From assembly GCF_900143095.1 (NCBI RefSeq), contig NZ_FRDA01000003.1:1-64000 (forward strand): DNA of 64,000 bases, given 5' to 3'. The notes under the pieces are model-generated. The model did no database searches. It was not told the DNA's origin and saw only the letters and a list, made by a program, of their open reading frames with translations. The DNA is from Pseudomonas asturiensis. GTDB lineage: Bacteria > Pseudomonadota > Gammaproteobacteria > Pseudomonadales > Pseudomonadaceae. The translations under genes were made by a program, and so were the position numbers. Shown here piece by piece: positions 1 to 7,676 of the stretch (positions are counted from its first letter, which is position 1; the number at the start of each line of letters is the position of its first letter).

Positions 1-51
1 AGTCCACTCCTACGGGCTGAGTGTGATCGTGGGAGCGGACTTGTCCGCGAA
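1..51 (+). repeat. REP element pair, truncated by the window edge
   Basis: The first bases (ending CCACTCCTAC) are the tail of one REP, and 29-51 is the head of another with the core GCGGACTTGTCCGCGAA. The same arrangement recurs whole at 25770-25864, so this is the right part of a REP doublet. It lies just past the 3' end of the HopJ gene, the usual position for REPs. Confidence 0.8.
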
Positions 52-105
52 GAGGGCACGTCGGCGTGGTATGCCCATGGGCCTGTCGCTGAGTAGCCGG
101 CTGTT

Positions 106-447
106 TCAGCCTTTACGCTTCAGCGGTTCAGCTTCGAACTTCACGCCTGCCAGGCCGTGCTTGATCAGGGCGCGAATGTTGCCGTGGTCGCTGCCCTCTG
201 GTGTAGCGAGTACCGATCGGTAATGTTCGCCGAACGCGAGTAACGCTTCTTCGTCGCTCAGGCCTTCCAGCAGGGCCATGCCCAGGGTTTTGCACGAGCC
301 TTCGTTCTGGCCCGCTGCGTTGTCGACGTCGCCATTACGGAACGCTTGTGGCTGGTAGTCATAGGTATCGGCGATGAACGCCAGGGTGTCGGCAAAGGCG
401 TGCTCGCCGCTGCGCAGGTGTGTGCGCAGGGTGTTCAGTTCAGTCAT
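106..447 (-). CDS. HopJ-family protein (type III effector HopJ-like)
   Basis: A 113-residue protein starting MTELNTLRTHL and matching the HopJ family (PF08888), named after HopPmaJ of P. syringae pv. maculicola. Typical family features are the YDYQPQAFRNG and AGQNEGSCK segments. The ATG at 447 was chosen because the residues upstream in the same frame belong to the DUF1244 gene, whose stop codon overlaps this start by 8 bp, so the two are probably translationally coupled. I see no hrp box upstream. Chromosomal homologues occur in many non-pathogenic pseudomonads, so a housekeeping role is at least as likely as effector function. Confidence 0.85.
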   Translation of the reverse strand: MTELNTLRTHLRSGEHAFADTLAFIADTYDYQPQAFRNGDVDNAAGQNEGSCKTLGMALLEGLSDEEALLAFGEHYRSVLATPEGSDHGNIRALIKHGLAGVKFEAEPLKRKG

Positions 448-736
448 GCTTGGGTTCCTTGCTAAAGGCAGCCTGTTGCTCGGCGCTGGCTTCTTTCTGG
501 TATTGAGCTTTCCACTCGCTGTACGGCATGCCGTAGACCACTTCACGGGCGTCATCGAGGCTGATGTCGATGTGTTTTTCGTCTGCGGCAGCCTTGTACC
601 ACTTGGACAGGCAGTTACGGCAGAAGCCGGACAGGTTCATCAGGTCGATGTTCTGGACATCCTTGCGGCTGTCCAGATGGGCGACCAGTCGGCGAAAGGC
701 GGCGGCTTCGAGTTCGAGGCGTTCTTGCTCGGTCAT
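440..736 (-). CDS. DUF1244 family protein
   Basis: A 98-residue soluble protein beginning MTEQERLELEAAAFRRLVAHL. It matches the DUF1244 family (PF06844), with the conserved CRNCLSKWY cysteine motif in the middle and the YGMPYSEWKAQYQ segment near the C terminus. The biochemical function is unknown. It is the first gene of a two-gene unit and overlaps the HopJ-family gene by 8 bp; this pairing is, from general knowledge, common in Pseudomonas. An AAAGAG sequence in front of the ATG could be the ribosome binding site. Confidence 0.85.
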   Translation of the reverse strand: MTEQERLELEAAAFRRLVAHLDSRKDVQNIDLMNLSGFCRNCLSKWYKAAADEKHIDISLDDAREVVYGMPYSEWKAQYQKEASAEQQAAFSKEPKHD

Positions 737-780
737 GACGGGCTCTTTTCAGTCAGTAAAGTCGCGTCATGATAAGAGTT

Positions 781-1152
781 TCAGCGTTGACCGGCGAGCG
801 TGATCGAGACTGACTCGGCAAAACGCAGTGCATGCGGTTTGTCGACTTCCACTTCAGCGTACGTCACGGCCTGATGGGTCATCACCAGGTCGAGCACTTC
901 CTGGGTCAGTCTTTCCAGCAATGCAAAGCGATTGCCTTCCACGTGCTGAATGACCGCTTTGGTGATGGTGCGGTAGTTGAGCGCGTGCTCGATATCGTTG
1001 TCGCGGACCGCTTCCTGGGCTGCATACAGAATCGTCAGGTTGATCAACACGTCCTGCTTGTTGAGGATCTCGTCTTCATTGATGCCAATGAAGGTGCGCA
1101 GGCGCAGGTCCTTGACGCGAATGCGAGCGGTGCCGGGTTCCAGGCGGGCCAT
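781..1152 (-). CDS. folX: Dihydroneopterin triphosphate 2'-epimerase FolX
   Basis: A 123-residue protein of the FolB/FolX fold ([19 protein letters not shown] at the N terminus). FolX epimerises 7,8-dihydroneopterin triphosphate to dihydromonapterin triphosphate in the cytoplasm. FolX is preferred over aldolase FolB because it is joined to folE and next to folM, the tetrahydromonapterin set known from E. coli and P. aeruginosa. Its ATG shares one base with the TAA of folE (TAATG), implying coupled translation. Much longer in-frame readings upstream run through folE and were rejected. Tetrahydromonapterin is the cofactor of bacterial phenylalanine hydroxylase. Confidence 0.85.
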   Translation of the reverse strand: MARLEPGTARIRVKDLRLRTFIGINEDEILNKQDVLINLTILYAAQEAVRDNDIEHALNYRTITKAVIQHVEGNRFALLERLTQEVLDLVMTHQAVTYAEVEVDKPHALRFAESVSITLAGQR

Positions 1153-1715
1153 TACTGTTTGCTCCTTCCGATCAGTTGCAGAAACTCCATGCGCGTCGTG
1201 CTCGATTCGCGAAAGGCACCCAGCATGACCGAGGTATTCATGGTCGAGTTCTGCTTTTCGACACCGCGCATCATCATGCACATGTGTTTGGCCTCGATCA
1301 CAACAGCCACGCCGGAAGCACCGGTCACGTCCTTGATCGCCTCGGCGATCTGGCGCGTCAGGTTCTCCTGAATCTGCAGGCGTCGCGCGAACATGTCCAC
1401 GATGCGTGCGATCTTGGACAGACCCAGTACCTTGCCGGTCGGAATGTAAGCGACATGAGCCTTGCCGATGAAGGGCAGCAGGTGGTGTTCGCACAACGAG
1501 TACAGCTCGATGTTCTGGACGATGACCATTTCATCGTTGTCTGACGCGAACAGAGCGCCGTTGACGATTTCTTCAACGCTCTGGGTGTACCCATGACACA
1601 GGTACTGCATCGCTTTGGCAGCGCGTTTTGGCGTGTCCAGAAGACCTTCGCGATCCGGATCCTCACCGAGGCCGACCAGAATGTCTCGATAATGCTGTGG
1701 CAGGGATAAGCTCAT
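1152..1715 (-). CDS. folE: GTP cyclohydrolase I
   Basis: A 187-residue cytoplasmic enzyme that converts GTP to 7,8-dihydroneopterin triphosphate. The zinc ligands are visible as Cys75 and His78 (SLCEHH) and Cys146 (KHMCMMMRG). The family segments [19 protein letters not shown] and RLQIQENLT are intact. Length is typical. It lies between folM (21-bp gap upstream) and folX (1-bp overlap). Pseudomonads often carry more than one folE; this copy is the one dedicated by context to monapterin synthesis, though it may also feed folate. Confidence 0.93.
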   Translation of the reverse strand: MSLSLPQHYRDILVGLGEDPDREGLLDTPKRAAKAMQYLCHGYTQSVEEIVNGALFASDNDEMVIVQNIELYSLCEHHLLPFIGKAHVAYIPTGKVLGLSKIARIVDMFARRLQIQENLTRQIAEAIKDVTGASGVAVVIEAKHMCMMMRGVEKQNSTMNTSVMLGAFRESSTTRMEFLQLIGRSKQ

Positions 1716-1736
1716 CAGATTGATCCTCGGGGCGGC

Positions 1737-2447
1737 CTACTTGACGTGCCGTCCGCCGTTTACGGTCAGTGTTGTGCCGGTGACATAAGTGCTGTCCAGA
1801 AGGTAGCGCAGGCTCTGGTAGATCACTTCTGCACCAGGCTCTATGCCCAGCGCCGACTTGGCGAGGGCGTTGGCGCGGTATGCAGCGTCGTCCTTGGGTT
1901 GGAACATCAGCAGTGCCGGAGCAATGCCATTGACCTTGATGCGCGGCGCGAGCCGTGCGGCGAATGACAGTGTCAGGCTTTCCAGGCCTGCCTTGCTGGC
2001 GCAATACGCGATGTGCTTGCTGCTGCCTTTGCGCGTGACGTCGTCACTGATGTGAACGATGTCGGCGACCTCGCTGACATGCAGCAATGATGCGCAGTGC
2101 AAATTGATCAGATAGGGCGCGAGCATGTGCACGCTGAACATCTGCGCAAATTGCTCTGCTTCGTCGCCTGGCGTTTCCGTCAGCCATTCGGATGCGTTGT
2201 GCACGATGGCACGCAGACTGTCGGTATGGCTTTTCAGCTCGGCGATAAACGCCATGATCCCTGCTTCGGTGGAGAAATCACCTTTCAGGGCCACAGCCCC
2301 TGCCCGACGCAACTCATCGACACTCGGTCGCTCGCTGCGGTAGCTGATGATGACCGGCTGCCCTTGCTCCAGCAGGCGCTGTGCGCAATGCAGACCCACA
2401 CGCTGGCTGGCGCCTGTGATCAGGATCGGGGCAGAAGAAATGTCCAT
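1737..2447 (-). CDS. folM: Dihydromonapterin reductase (short-chain dehydrogenase) FolM
   Basis: A 236-residue SDR that reduces dihydromonapterin to tetrahydromonapterin with NADPH. The cofactor motif ITGASQRVG is a pteridine-reductase type variant of TGxxxGxG, and the catalytic YCASK segment follows. A second segment, SDDVTRKGSSKH, is typical of FolM. The start at 2447 (MDISSAPILITGAS) matches the usual length; in-frame ATGs at 2462 and upstream are possible. It is first in the folM-folE-folX set, downstream of a promoter candidate at 2539-2565. Confidence 0.88.
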   Translation of the reverse strand: MDISSAPILITGASQRVGLHCAQRLLEQGQPVIISYRSERPSVDELRRAGAVALKGDFSTEAGIMAFIAELKSHTDSLRAIVHNASEWLTETPGDEAEQFAQMFSVHMLAPYLINLHCASLLHVSEVADIVHISDDVTRKGSSKHIAYCASKAGLESLTLSFAARLAPRIKVNGIAPALLMFQPKDDAAYRANALAKSALGIEPGAEVIYQSLRYLLDSTYVTGTTLTVNGGRHVK

Positions 2448-2538
2448 CGGCAGTTCACGCATCGGGTTGTTGAGAGGGCATCTGCGGTCCGGTCGGGAAA
2501 ACAACCTGCTTCAAAATGTTGCCCGGACTGAAGGCAAA

Positions 2539-2565
2539 CTTATACCAGAGAATTTTTTTGTACAA
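2539..2565 (-). promoter_or_regulatory. Candidate folM promoter with TTGTACAA palindrome
   Basis: On the minus strand TTGTAC (2565-2560) and TATAAG (2544-2539) are 15 bp apart, about 90 bp upstream of folM. The -35-like element is part of a perfect 8-bp palindrome TTGTACAA at 2558-2565. The short spacer is suboptimal for unaided sigma-70, so an activator or repressor site at the palindrome is possible. This is inference from motif shape only. Confidence 0.35.
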
Positions 2566-2657
2566 CCCTGATTGCCACAAGACTGACGCTCTTTGGGTAA
2601 GCGACGCGTCTGGCGGGCGAAAAGTCAGGGGGTTGAGCGGTCTCTGTGCGCGGGCAG

Positions 2658-2690
2658 GACCTGTACCGATTCGTGAACTCTGTACAGGTC
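2658..2690. repeat. Inverted repeat, 9-bp arms with 15-bp spacer
   Basis: GACCTGTAC (2658-2666) and GTACAGGTC (2682-2690) are perfect inverted copies separated by 15 bp. It lies about 10 bp beyond the stop codon of the ABM-domain gene and about 210 bp upstream of folM. No T-run follows, so it is a poor rho-independent terminator. It could be an operator sharing the GTAC core with the palindrome at 2558-2565, or an RNA hairpin. Confidence 0.5.
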
Positions 2691-2700
2691 TTGTCGCGGT

Positions 2701-3270
2701 TTATCGGGAGGAGGCGGAGTGCGCTCGGCGTGCGGCCGTGGCAGGCGTGCTCTGTAGCCAGCGGGCGAGCAGGCGTGTTGACAGCGGGATGAACAGATAC
2801 ACCATCAGCGGCGTCAGCACGGCTGTACTGATCATGATGCGTGGCAGCAGATCGAGATGATTGAGCAATGGGCCCAGCAGGAAGTTGAAGATCAACGACA
2901 CGGGGAAGAAGGCCAGCCATATCGCCACAGCCTGCTTCCAGCGCGGCGGGCGTTGATCGGCAGCACCGAACCAGCCGTCGATGCCACTCACACGATGTTC
3001 CGAGGGCTGGGCAAAAAGACCACTGCCGCGCACCAGCCAGGAGCGTCGCGACGCGGAATGCTCCCAGGTGTGCATGGTCTGCTCGTCGGCAAAGCGGAAA
3101 ATGATCTGGAATTCATCGTCTCCCGGCGGAGGAGCCAGCACGCCGGAGCCGAGGTAGCCGGGAAAGTCGGTAGCCAGTTGTTCGCCCTCATGCAGCCAGG
3201 CAATCAACTCTTGATAGCGGCCATGGGCAACACGGCGCGCGACCATCAGCGTGACGGGTGAGGTAGACAT
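2701..3270 (-). CDS. Antibiotic biosynthesis monooxygenase (ABM) domain membrane protein
   Basis: A 189-residue protein. The first ~95 residues form an ABM-type ferredoxin-like domain (VTLMVARRVAHGRYQEL, LAPPPGDDEFQIIFRF, HTWEHSASRRSWL). Two hydrophobic segments follow, around residues 110-135 and 145-170, so the domain is anchored in the inner membrane. The family is widespread in proteobacteria and its substrate is not known. It is transcribed toward folM but separated by about 250 bp, and it is divergent from the MerR gene. An ABM domain could act on a quinone or other cofactor; this cannot be decided from sequence. Confidence 0.75.
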   Translation of the reverse strand: MSTSPVTLMVARRVAHGRYQELIAWLHEGEQLATDFPGYLGSGVLAPPPGDDEFQIIFRFADEQTMHTWEHSASRRSWLVRGSGLFAQPSEHRVSGIDGWFGAADQRPPRWKQAVAIWLAFFPVSLIFNFLLGPLLNHLDLLPRIMISTAVLTPLMVYLFIPLSTRLLARWLQSTPATAARRAHSASSR

Positions 3271-3495
3271 TGTGTATCTCCGGTAGAGGCGTGAGAATCC
3301 CGGATAGGGAGGTCACATGACAGGGCACCGGGGTGTTGGGCCGCGTCAGCTTCAGTCAGAAGCAAGCAAGGATTATTCCCGAATCCCGCTAAAACAAGTA
3401 GAACTTTGTGACGGGCCACGGGACTCAGACCTTGAGGCCTGTCGAGATAGACCTCTCGATGAGGCTGTTTACAATGCGGTGCACACTAATAAGTG

Positions 3496-4467
3496 ATGAT
3501 CGGTATGAGCCATTCACCCCATGACAGCTGTGTCGAAAAGAATCCCGACCACGATTTCAAGCACAAAGAGCTGTTTCCCATTCGTGAAGTTGCCCGGCTG
3601 ACGGGCGTCAACCCGATCACGTTACGTGCCTGGGAACGCCGCTATGGGTTGATTCGGCCCACGCGCACCGCAAGTGGCCACCGTCTTTACTCGTTGTCGG
3701 ATATCGAGACCGTGCGTCGTATCCTGGTCTGGACGGAGCGCGGCGTGGCGGTCAGCAAGGTGAGCAGGATGCTGGCGCGCGCCGAGAGCGCCTCTGTTCA
3801 GTGCGATACGGCACTCGACCCGATATCGCGAACCGACCGGGCCCGGTGGCAGGTGATGTTGCGTGAAGCCATCGGACGGTTCGATGAGCAGCGCCTCGAG
3901 CAGGTCTATGGACAGGTTTTTTCCACCTGCTCGTTGACGGTGGTGTTCGAAGACATTCTCATGCCGATCTGGCGCGACCTGCTGCTGGATCAGGATACGT
4001 TCGGCTGTACCAGTGAATGGCTGTTCCTCGACGCTTTCCTGCAGCGTCGTGTTCAGCAACGTTTGCACCTGGCAATCGAGCCAGGTACGTCCTGTGTGCT
4101 ACTTGCCGGCTTGCCCGAACAGGACAGGGCGCTTGAGTTGTGGGTGGCGGGACTGCTGATGGGCAGTTCCGGGCACAGCGTGCGGGTATTGCCTGTCGGC
4201 CAGCCATTCGAGGAACTGGGCCTGGTGTGCAACAGGATCAGGCCGGCAGCGCTCGTGCTGTTTTCCAATAGCCCGCCAGCCGCAGGATTGCCCGCGCGTC
4301 TGGTTCGACTGGCGCTGGCGATCGAGTGTCCGGTATTGCTGGCCGGCGAAGCGGCGCATCTTGCGGGCGAAGGGCTCGCAGGGTCAGTCATTGGTTGTCT
4401 GGGCAGCGATGGTCTTTCGATGCGGCAACTGTTGAGACGGTTCATGGCCGGTCTGATGGACACATAA
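3496..4467 (+). CDS. MerR-family regulator with degenerate cobalamin-type C-terminal domain
   Basis: About 323 residues. An N-terminal MerR winged helix is clear (FPIREVARLTGVNPITLRAW ... YGLIRPTRTASGHRLYS, about residues 28-95). The C-terminal part has the layout of the four-helix plus Rossmann cobalamin module of CarH/LitR photoreceptors. The ligand positions look lost: the expected W-x9-EH region reads ending in SEW, and the ExHxxG motif reads EQDRAL. It is therefore probably not a B12 photosensor. Possible starts are GTG 3493, ATG 3496 and ATG 3505. It is divergent from the ABM gene; related regulators sit beside photolyase genes in other pseudomonads. Confidence 0.8.
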   Translation: MIGMSHSPHDSCVEKNPDHDFKHKELFPIREVARLTGVNPITLRAWERRYGLIRPTRTASGHRLYSLSDIETVRRILVWTERGVAVSKVSRMLARAESASVQCDTALDPISRTDRARWQVMLREAIGRFDEQRLEQVYGQVFSTCSLTVVFEDILMPIWRDLLLDQDTFGCTSEWLFLDAFLQRRVQQRLHLAIEPGTSCVLLAGLPEQDRALELWVAGLLMGSSGHSVRVLPVGQPFEELGLVCNRIRPAALVLFSNSPPAAGLPARLVRLALAIECPVLLAGEAAHLAGEGLAGSVIGCLGSDGLSMRQLLRRFMAGLMDT

Positions 4468-4516
4468 GCAGGTGGCAGGCTTCACCACGTCTTCGACGTG
4501 AGGCACCGCACATCGT

Positions 4517-4623
4517 GTAGGCGCTGACTTGTCCGCGAAAAGGTCGATAAATTCGATGAAGAGGCTGTAGCTGAACGGCTGCATTCGCGGACAAACGGAG
4601 CGACGCTCTGTCCGCTGCCACAC
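4517..4623. repeat. REP doublet (inverted pair)
   Basis: GACTTGTCCGCGAA at 4526-4539 is mirrored by TTCGCGGACAA at 4584-4594, with an outer GTCCGCTGCCAC end. The pair fills the gap between the convergent ends of the MerR gene and the PilZ-like gene. Confidence 0.75.
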
Positions 4624-4677
4624 AATCATTTTTCTTCAGTGGGTACAGGCTGTTTGGCAGGAAGAGGGGCGGGTGTC

Positions 4678-5280
4678 TCAGCGATGCAGGGTGGGGTGTA
4701 TGCGCTGGTGTTCCTGCAGGATGTACTGGCGCAATCGCTCCGCATCTTCCTTGCTCTGACTGAGGCGATAGGCCCCGACGTTATTGTCCTTGAGGCGTTC
4801 GAGCTTGCCGCGCATGGCGATCGGCACCAGTCCCGGCGGATTGAACCAGGCAGCAAAGTGTTTGGGCAGCTTGCGCTGCTTTCGGCATTCCAGCAAAACG
4901 CCCTTGAACGAGAGTTCGTGAACCCAAAGCGAGGTCAGTGCGCCTTTTTCGGTTTCCAGTGGTACAGGCTCTTCCAGCACCAGACGCCATGGGCGAATCT
5001 GCGGCCCTTCCTCGAAAATACTGGGCGCGCCCAGTTCAAGGTGCAGCGCGTGAAATTCATCTTCCACCAGATGCAGCGGAAAATTCATCTGCTGGTTTTT
5101 GAACTGGGCATGAATGGTCACCTGCTCATGAGCCGCCAGGCGCGTCAACAAATCCTGGATCTGCACGCCGCCATTGACCAGCAGACTGCGCGTGCTGTCA
5201 CGCACGTTCAGTTTGGGGTTGCGCTGCATGCCCTGGATGAAATCCAGTTCAGCTTGCGTGAGGAGTGAATCAGGTTGCAT
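4678..5280 (-). CDS. PilZ-like domain protein
   Basis: A 200-residue soluble protein beginning MQPDSLLTQAELDFIQGM. The second half has the beta-rich pattern of a YcgR-like two-domain protein: an N-terminal domain with VTIHAQFKNQQMNFPLHLVEDE, then a PilZ-like stretch with HELSFKGVLLE in place of the usual DxSxxG motif, and a final helix AERLRQYILQEHQRI. A clear RxxxR c-di-GMP motif is not visible, so binding may be lost. It stands alone on the minus strand between a REP doublet and the LOV gene. The assignment rests on fold-level resemblance. Confidence 0.45.
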   Translation of the reverse strand: MQPDSLLTQAELDFIQGMQRNPKLNVRDSTRSLLVNGGVQIQDLLTRLAAHEQVTIHAQFKNQQMNFPLHLVEDEFHALHLELGAPSIFEEGPQIRPWRLVLEEPVPLETEKGALTSLWVHELSFKGVLLECRKQRKLPKHFAAWFNPPGLVPIAMRGKLERLKDNNVGAYRLSQSKEDAERLRQYILQEHQRIHPTLHR

Positions 5281-5357
5281 GGCGTGACTCGGACTAACCG
5301 GTAATTGATGAAAAAGACCATTGGATCCGTACGGCGTTCCTGCCGCTCGTCGTATTT

Positions 5358-5813
5358 TCAGCTATTTCCCGCTTTCAGTGCTTCAATTTCCGCCCTGGCC
5401 TCTGCCAACTGTTTCACAAGTTCTTCGATTCGTTGCTCATTCTCCACCTGCACGGTGACATCTTTCTGGATGCCGATGTAATACATCAACTGGTCGGCTT
5501 CGTTGCGCACCGGTGTGATAGACAGCTCGTTCCAGAACGTACCGCCGTCCTTGCGGTAGTTGCGCAGGATCTGACGGCAAGACTGACCATCGCGTATTGC
5601 GTTATGAATGGCCTCAAGTGCCTCGGGCTGACGGTCGGTTGCCTGGAGAAATCGGCAGTCCTGATAAAGGACTTCCTCAGGGGAGTAACCGGTGAGCGCG
5701 GTAAAGCCCTTGTTGGCGTAGATCAGGATGGTGTCTTCACCTTCCTGCTCGGCAACGACGATACCGTCGGTCGAAGCTTCTATTACCTGTTGCAGCAAGG
5801 TTGCACTGATCAT
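5358..5813 (-). CDS. Short LOV-domain blue-light photoreceptor
   Basis: A 151-residue protein consisting of one LOV domain (about residues 15-120) with short N- and C-terminal helices and no output domain. The flavin-binding photoactive motif reads YQDCRFLQATDR with Cys53, followed by the LOV segments LRNYRKDGGTFWNELSITPV and YYIGIQKDVT. It strongly resembles the PpSB1/PpSB2 short LOV proteins of P. putida, in which Cys53 forms the adduct with FMN. The C-terminal helix (QRIEELVKQLAEARAEIEAL) could mediate dimer signalling. It is divergent from a flavodoxin gene, and a MerR of the CarH/LitR type lies 0.9 kb away. Confidence 0.92.
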   Translation of the reverse strand: MISATLLQQVIEASTDGIVVAEQEGEDTILIYANKGFTALTGYSPEEVLYQDCRFLQATDRQPEALEAIHNAIRDGQSCRQILRNYRKDGGTFWNELSITPVRNEADQLMYYIGIQKDVTVQVENEQRIEELVKQLAEARAEIEALKAGNS

Positions 5814-5965
5814 CGCGTACCCGTCCCGGTGGTTCAGGGCTACATTCTAGAGCCGTGCGCGGCCAGAGTGCGAGTCAGGTTGTCATGCCAGGCTCGGCAG
5901 GGCTGAAATGACGTCCATGCCTGAGGCATACTGTCGCCCTTTTTCAAGCTGCCAAAGGATGAGTC

Positions 5966-6418
5966 ATGAGAGTCGCCATTGTATGCGGTTCGGTCTACGG
6001 AGCGGCCGAAGAGGTGGCCCGGCATGCTGGCGCCCTGTTGCGTTCGGCCGGGCACGAGACATTGCTCAATTCGCGCATCACCCTGCCCGAACTGTTGGCC
6101 TTCGAGCCTCAGGCGCTGCTGGCAGTGACCTCGACCACGGGAATGGGCGAGCTGCCGGACAACATCATGCCGCTCTACTCCCAGCTTCGAGATCAATTGC
6201 CCGCCGCCCTGCGTGGGCTGCCCGGTGGTGTGATCGGTCTGGGTGACGCCAGTTACGGCGATACGTTCTGCGCGGGCGGGGAGCAACTGCGTGAGCTGTT
6301 CGCAGAACTGGGTGTCAATCAGGTGCAAGCGCTGCTGCAACTGGATGCGAGCGAGAGCGTGACGCCTGAAAGCGATGCCGAGCCATGGCTCGCCGAGTTC
6401 ATCACGCACCTGGGCTGA
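5966..6418 (+). CDS. Flavodoxin (MioC-like)
   Basis: A 150-residue flavodoxin-fold protein. The phosphate-binding loop is at the N terminus (VCGSVYGAAEEVA), followed by TSTTGMGELPDN and GLGDASYGDTFCAGG, the two FMN-contacting loops. Length fits single-domain flavodoxins. It carries electrons in the cytoplasm; the partner cannot be told from sequence. It is divergent from the short LOV gene across about 150 bp that must contain both promoters. The ATG at 5966 follows an AGGATGAGTC stretch that could serve as ribosome binding site. Confidence 0.88.
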   Translation: MRVAIVCGSVYGAAEEVARHAGALLRSAGHETLLNSRITLPELLAFEPQALLAVTSTTGMGELPDNIMPLYSQLRDQLPAALRGLPGGVIGLGDASYGDTFCAGGEQLRELFAELGVNQVQALLQLDASESVTPESDAEPWLAEFITHLG

Positions 6419-6529
6419 AACTATCGCGCTGCGTTATCGCGCACCATTCAGCGGCGGCCGTATTGATTGTGACGCGTGCGGTGCTGGACGACACTCATTG
6501 CCTACATTCCTCTGCCAGTGGAGCCAGCA

Positions 6530-7441
6530 ATGAGCGAGTCCGTGCGTTTTGAAGACAAAGTGGTCGTCGTGACAGGCGCCGGTGGCGGCCTTGGGCGCGC
6601 CCATGCGCTACTGTTTGCGAAGCACGGGGCCCGGGTAGTGGTCAACGACCTGGGTGGCTCGGCGCACGGTGAAGGCGCCAACGCCTCGGCTGCCGACCGT
6701 GTGGTGGCCGAGATTCGCGAAGCAGGTGGCACGGCGGTCGCCAACCATGACTCGGTCACCGAAGGCGGGCACATTGTCCAGCATGCGCTCGACGCCTTCG
6801 GCCGCATCGACGTCGTGGTCAACAACGCCGGCATTCTTCGGGACAAGACCTTCACCAAGATGGAGGACGCCGACTGGGATCTGGTTTATCGCGTGCATGT
6901 GGAAGGTGCCTACAAAGTCACTCACGCGGCGTGGCCTTACCTGCGCGAGCAGAATTTTGGCCGGGTTATTTTCACGTCATCAACGTCAGGCATTTACGGC
7001 AATTTCGGGCAGTCCAACTACGCGACGGCAAAACTTGGGCTGTATGGCCTGACGCGCACCCTGGCGCTGGAAGGACGCAAGAACCGGATATTCGTCAACG
7101 CCATCGCCCCGACCGGCGGGACGCGCATGACCGAGGGGCTGATACCGGCCAATGTATTCGAGTTGCTCAAGCCCGAACTGGTCAGCCCGCTGGTGGTGTA
7201 TCTGGGCAGTGAGTCTTGCCAGGAAAGCGGCAGCCTGTTCGAAGTGGGCGGCGGCTGGATCGGCAAGGTTCGCTGGGAGCGCAGCCTGGGTGCCTGTTTC
7301 GATCCGCACGCGGGCTTCAGCCCGCAGGATGTCGCCGACCACTGGCAGGCCATTGGTGATTTTGAAGGCGCGGCACACCCGGCCGACAATATCGAGGCGC
7401 TGAAGGAAATGATGGCCAATTTGCAGAAGTCTGTGAGGTAA
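6530..7441 (+). CDS. Short-chain dehydrogenase, (3R)-hydroxyacyl-CoA dehydrogenase type
   Basis: A 303-residue SDR. The cofactor loop is VTGAGGGLGRAHA, the NNAG motif is present, and the active site has SSTSGIYGNFGQ with the YATAK pair. The sequence style (VNDLGGSAHGEG, GRVIFTSSTSGIYGNFGQSN, NAIAPTGGTRMTE) is that of the dehydrogenase half of eukaryotic peroxisomal multifunctional enzyme type 2, here without hydratase or sterol-carrier domains. It likely oxidises a 3-hydroxyacyl-CoA. The start at 6530 (MSESVRFEDKVVVVTGAG) was preferred over 6476 because the SDR fold begins there. It follows the flavodoxin gene by 111 bp. Confidence 0.85.
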   Translation: MSESVRFEDKVVVVTGAGGGLGRAHALLFAKHGARVVVNDLGGSAHGEGANASAADRVVAEIREAGGTAVANHDSVTEGGHIVQHALDAFGRIDVVVNNAGILRDKTFTKMEDADWDLVYRVHVEGAYKVTHAAWPYLREQNFGRVIFTSSTSGIYGNFGQSNYATAKLGLYGLTRTLALEGRKNRIFVNAIAPTGGTRMTEGLIPANVFELLKPELVSPLVVYLGSESCQESGSLFEVGGGWIGKVRWERSLGACFDPHAGFSPQDVADHWQAIGDFEGAAHPADNIEALKEMMANLQKSVR

Positions 7442-7500
7442 GTTTCCGTGACAGCAGGCCAGGCGAAACAGGCATGTTTCGCCTCGGTCTATCCGGCATG

Positions 7501-7510
7501 ATGTATACAT
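7501..7510. promoter_or_regulatory. Perfect palindrome ATGTATACAT
   Basis: A 10-bp perfect palindrome 60 bp past the SDR stop and about 165 bp upstream of the orphan gene at 7677, in an AT-rich stretch. Such symmetric sites are often bound by dimeric regulators. No second copy was seen nearby. Function is unproven. Confidence 0.3.
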
Positions 7511-7631
7511 TTATATTTTCCGAGGCGTCATTTGTCTTCGGAGTAAGAAGCATCTAATGGTGTTGTAGGGTTTTTCCGTTATTCAAGTAAGTCAGGTATG
7601 GATTTTTTTAACGCTATTCATTAAGTCTCCC

Positions 7632-7673
7632 GTTCTCCGATATGACTGCTGAACGCTTTGATAATCGGAGAAC
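7632..7673 (+). promoter_or_regulatory. Inverted repeat covering the ribosome binding site
   Basis: GTTCTCCGAT (7632-7641) and ATCGGAGAAC (7664-7673) are perfect 10-bp inverted copies with a 22-nt loop. The right arm contains the GGAG (7667-7670) that should be the Shine-Dalgarno sequence of the ATG at 7677. In mRNA the hairpin would hide the ribosome binding site, so translation may be controlled by structure, temperature, an RNA or a protein. Alternatively the repeat is a DNA operator. Confidence 0.6.
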
Positions 7674-7676
7674 ATT

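Noticed and set aside
106..736. Type III secretion (hrp) promoter for the HopJ-family gene
   Set aside because: No GGAACC-N15/16-CCAC pattern was found upstream; the gene is coupled to DUF1244.
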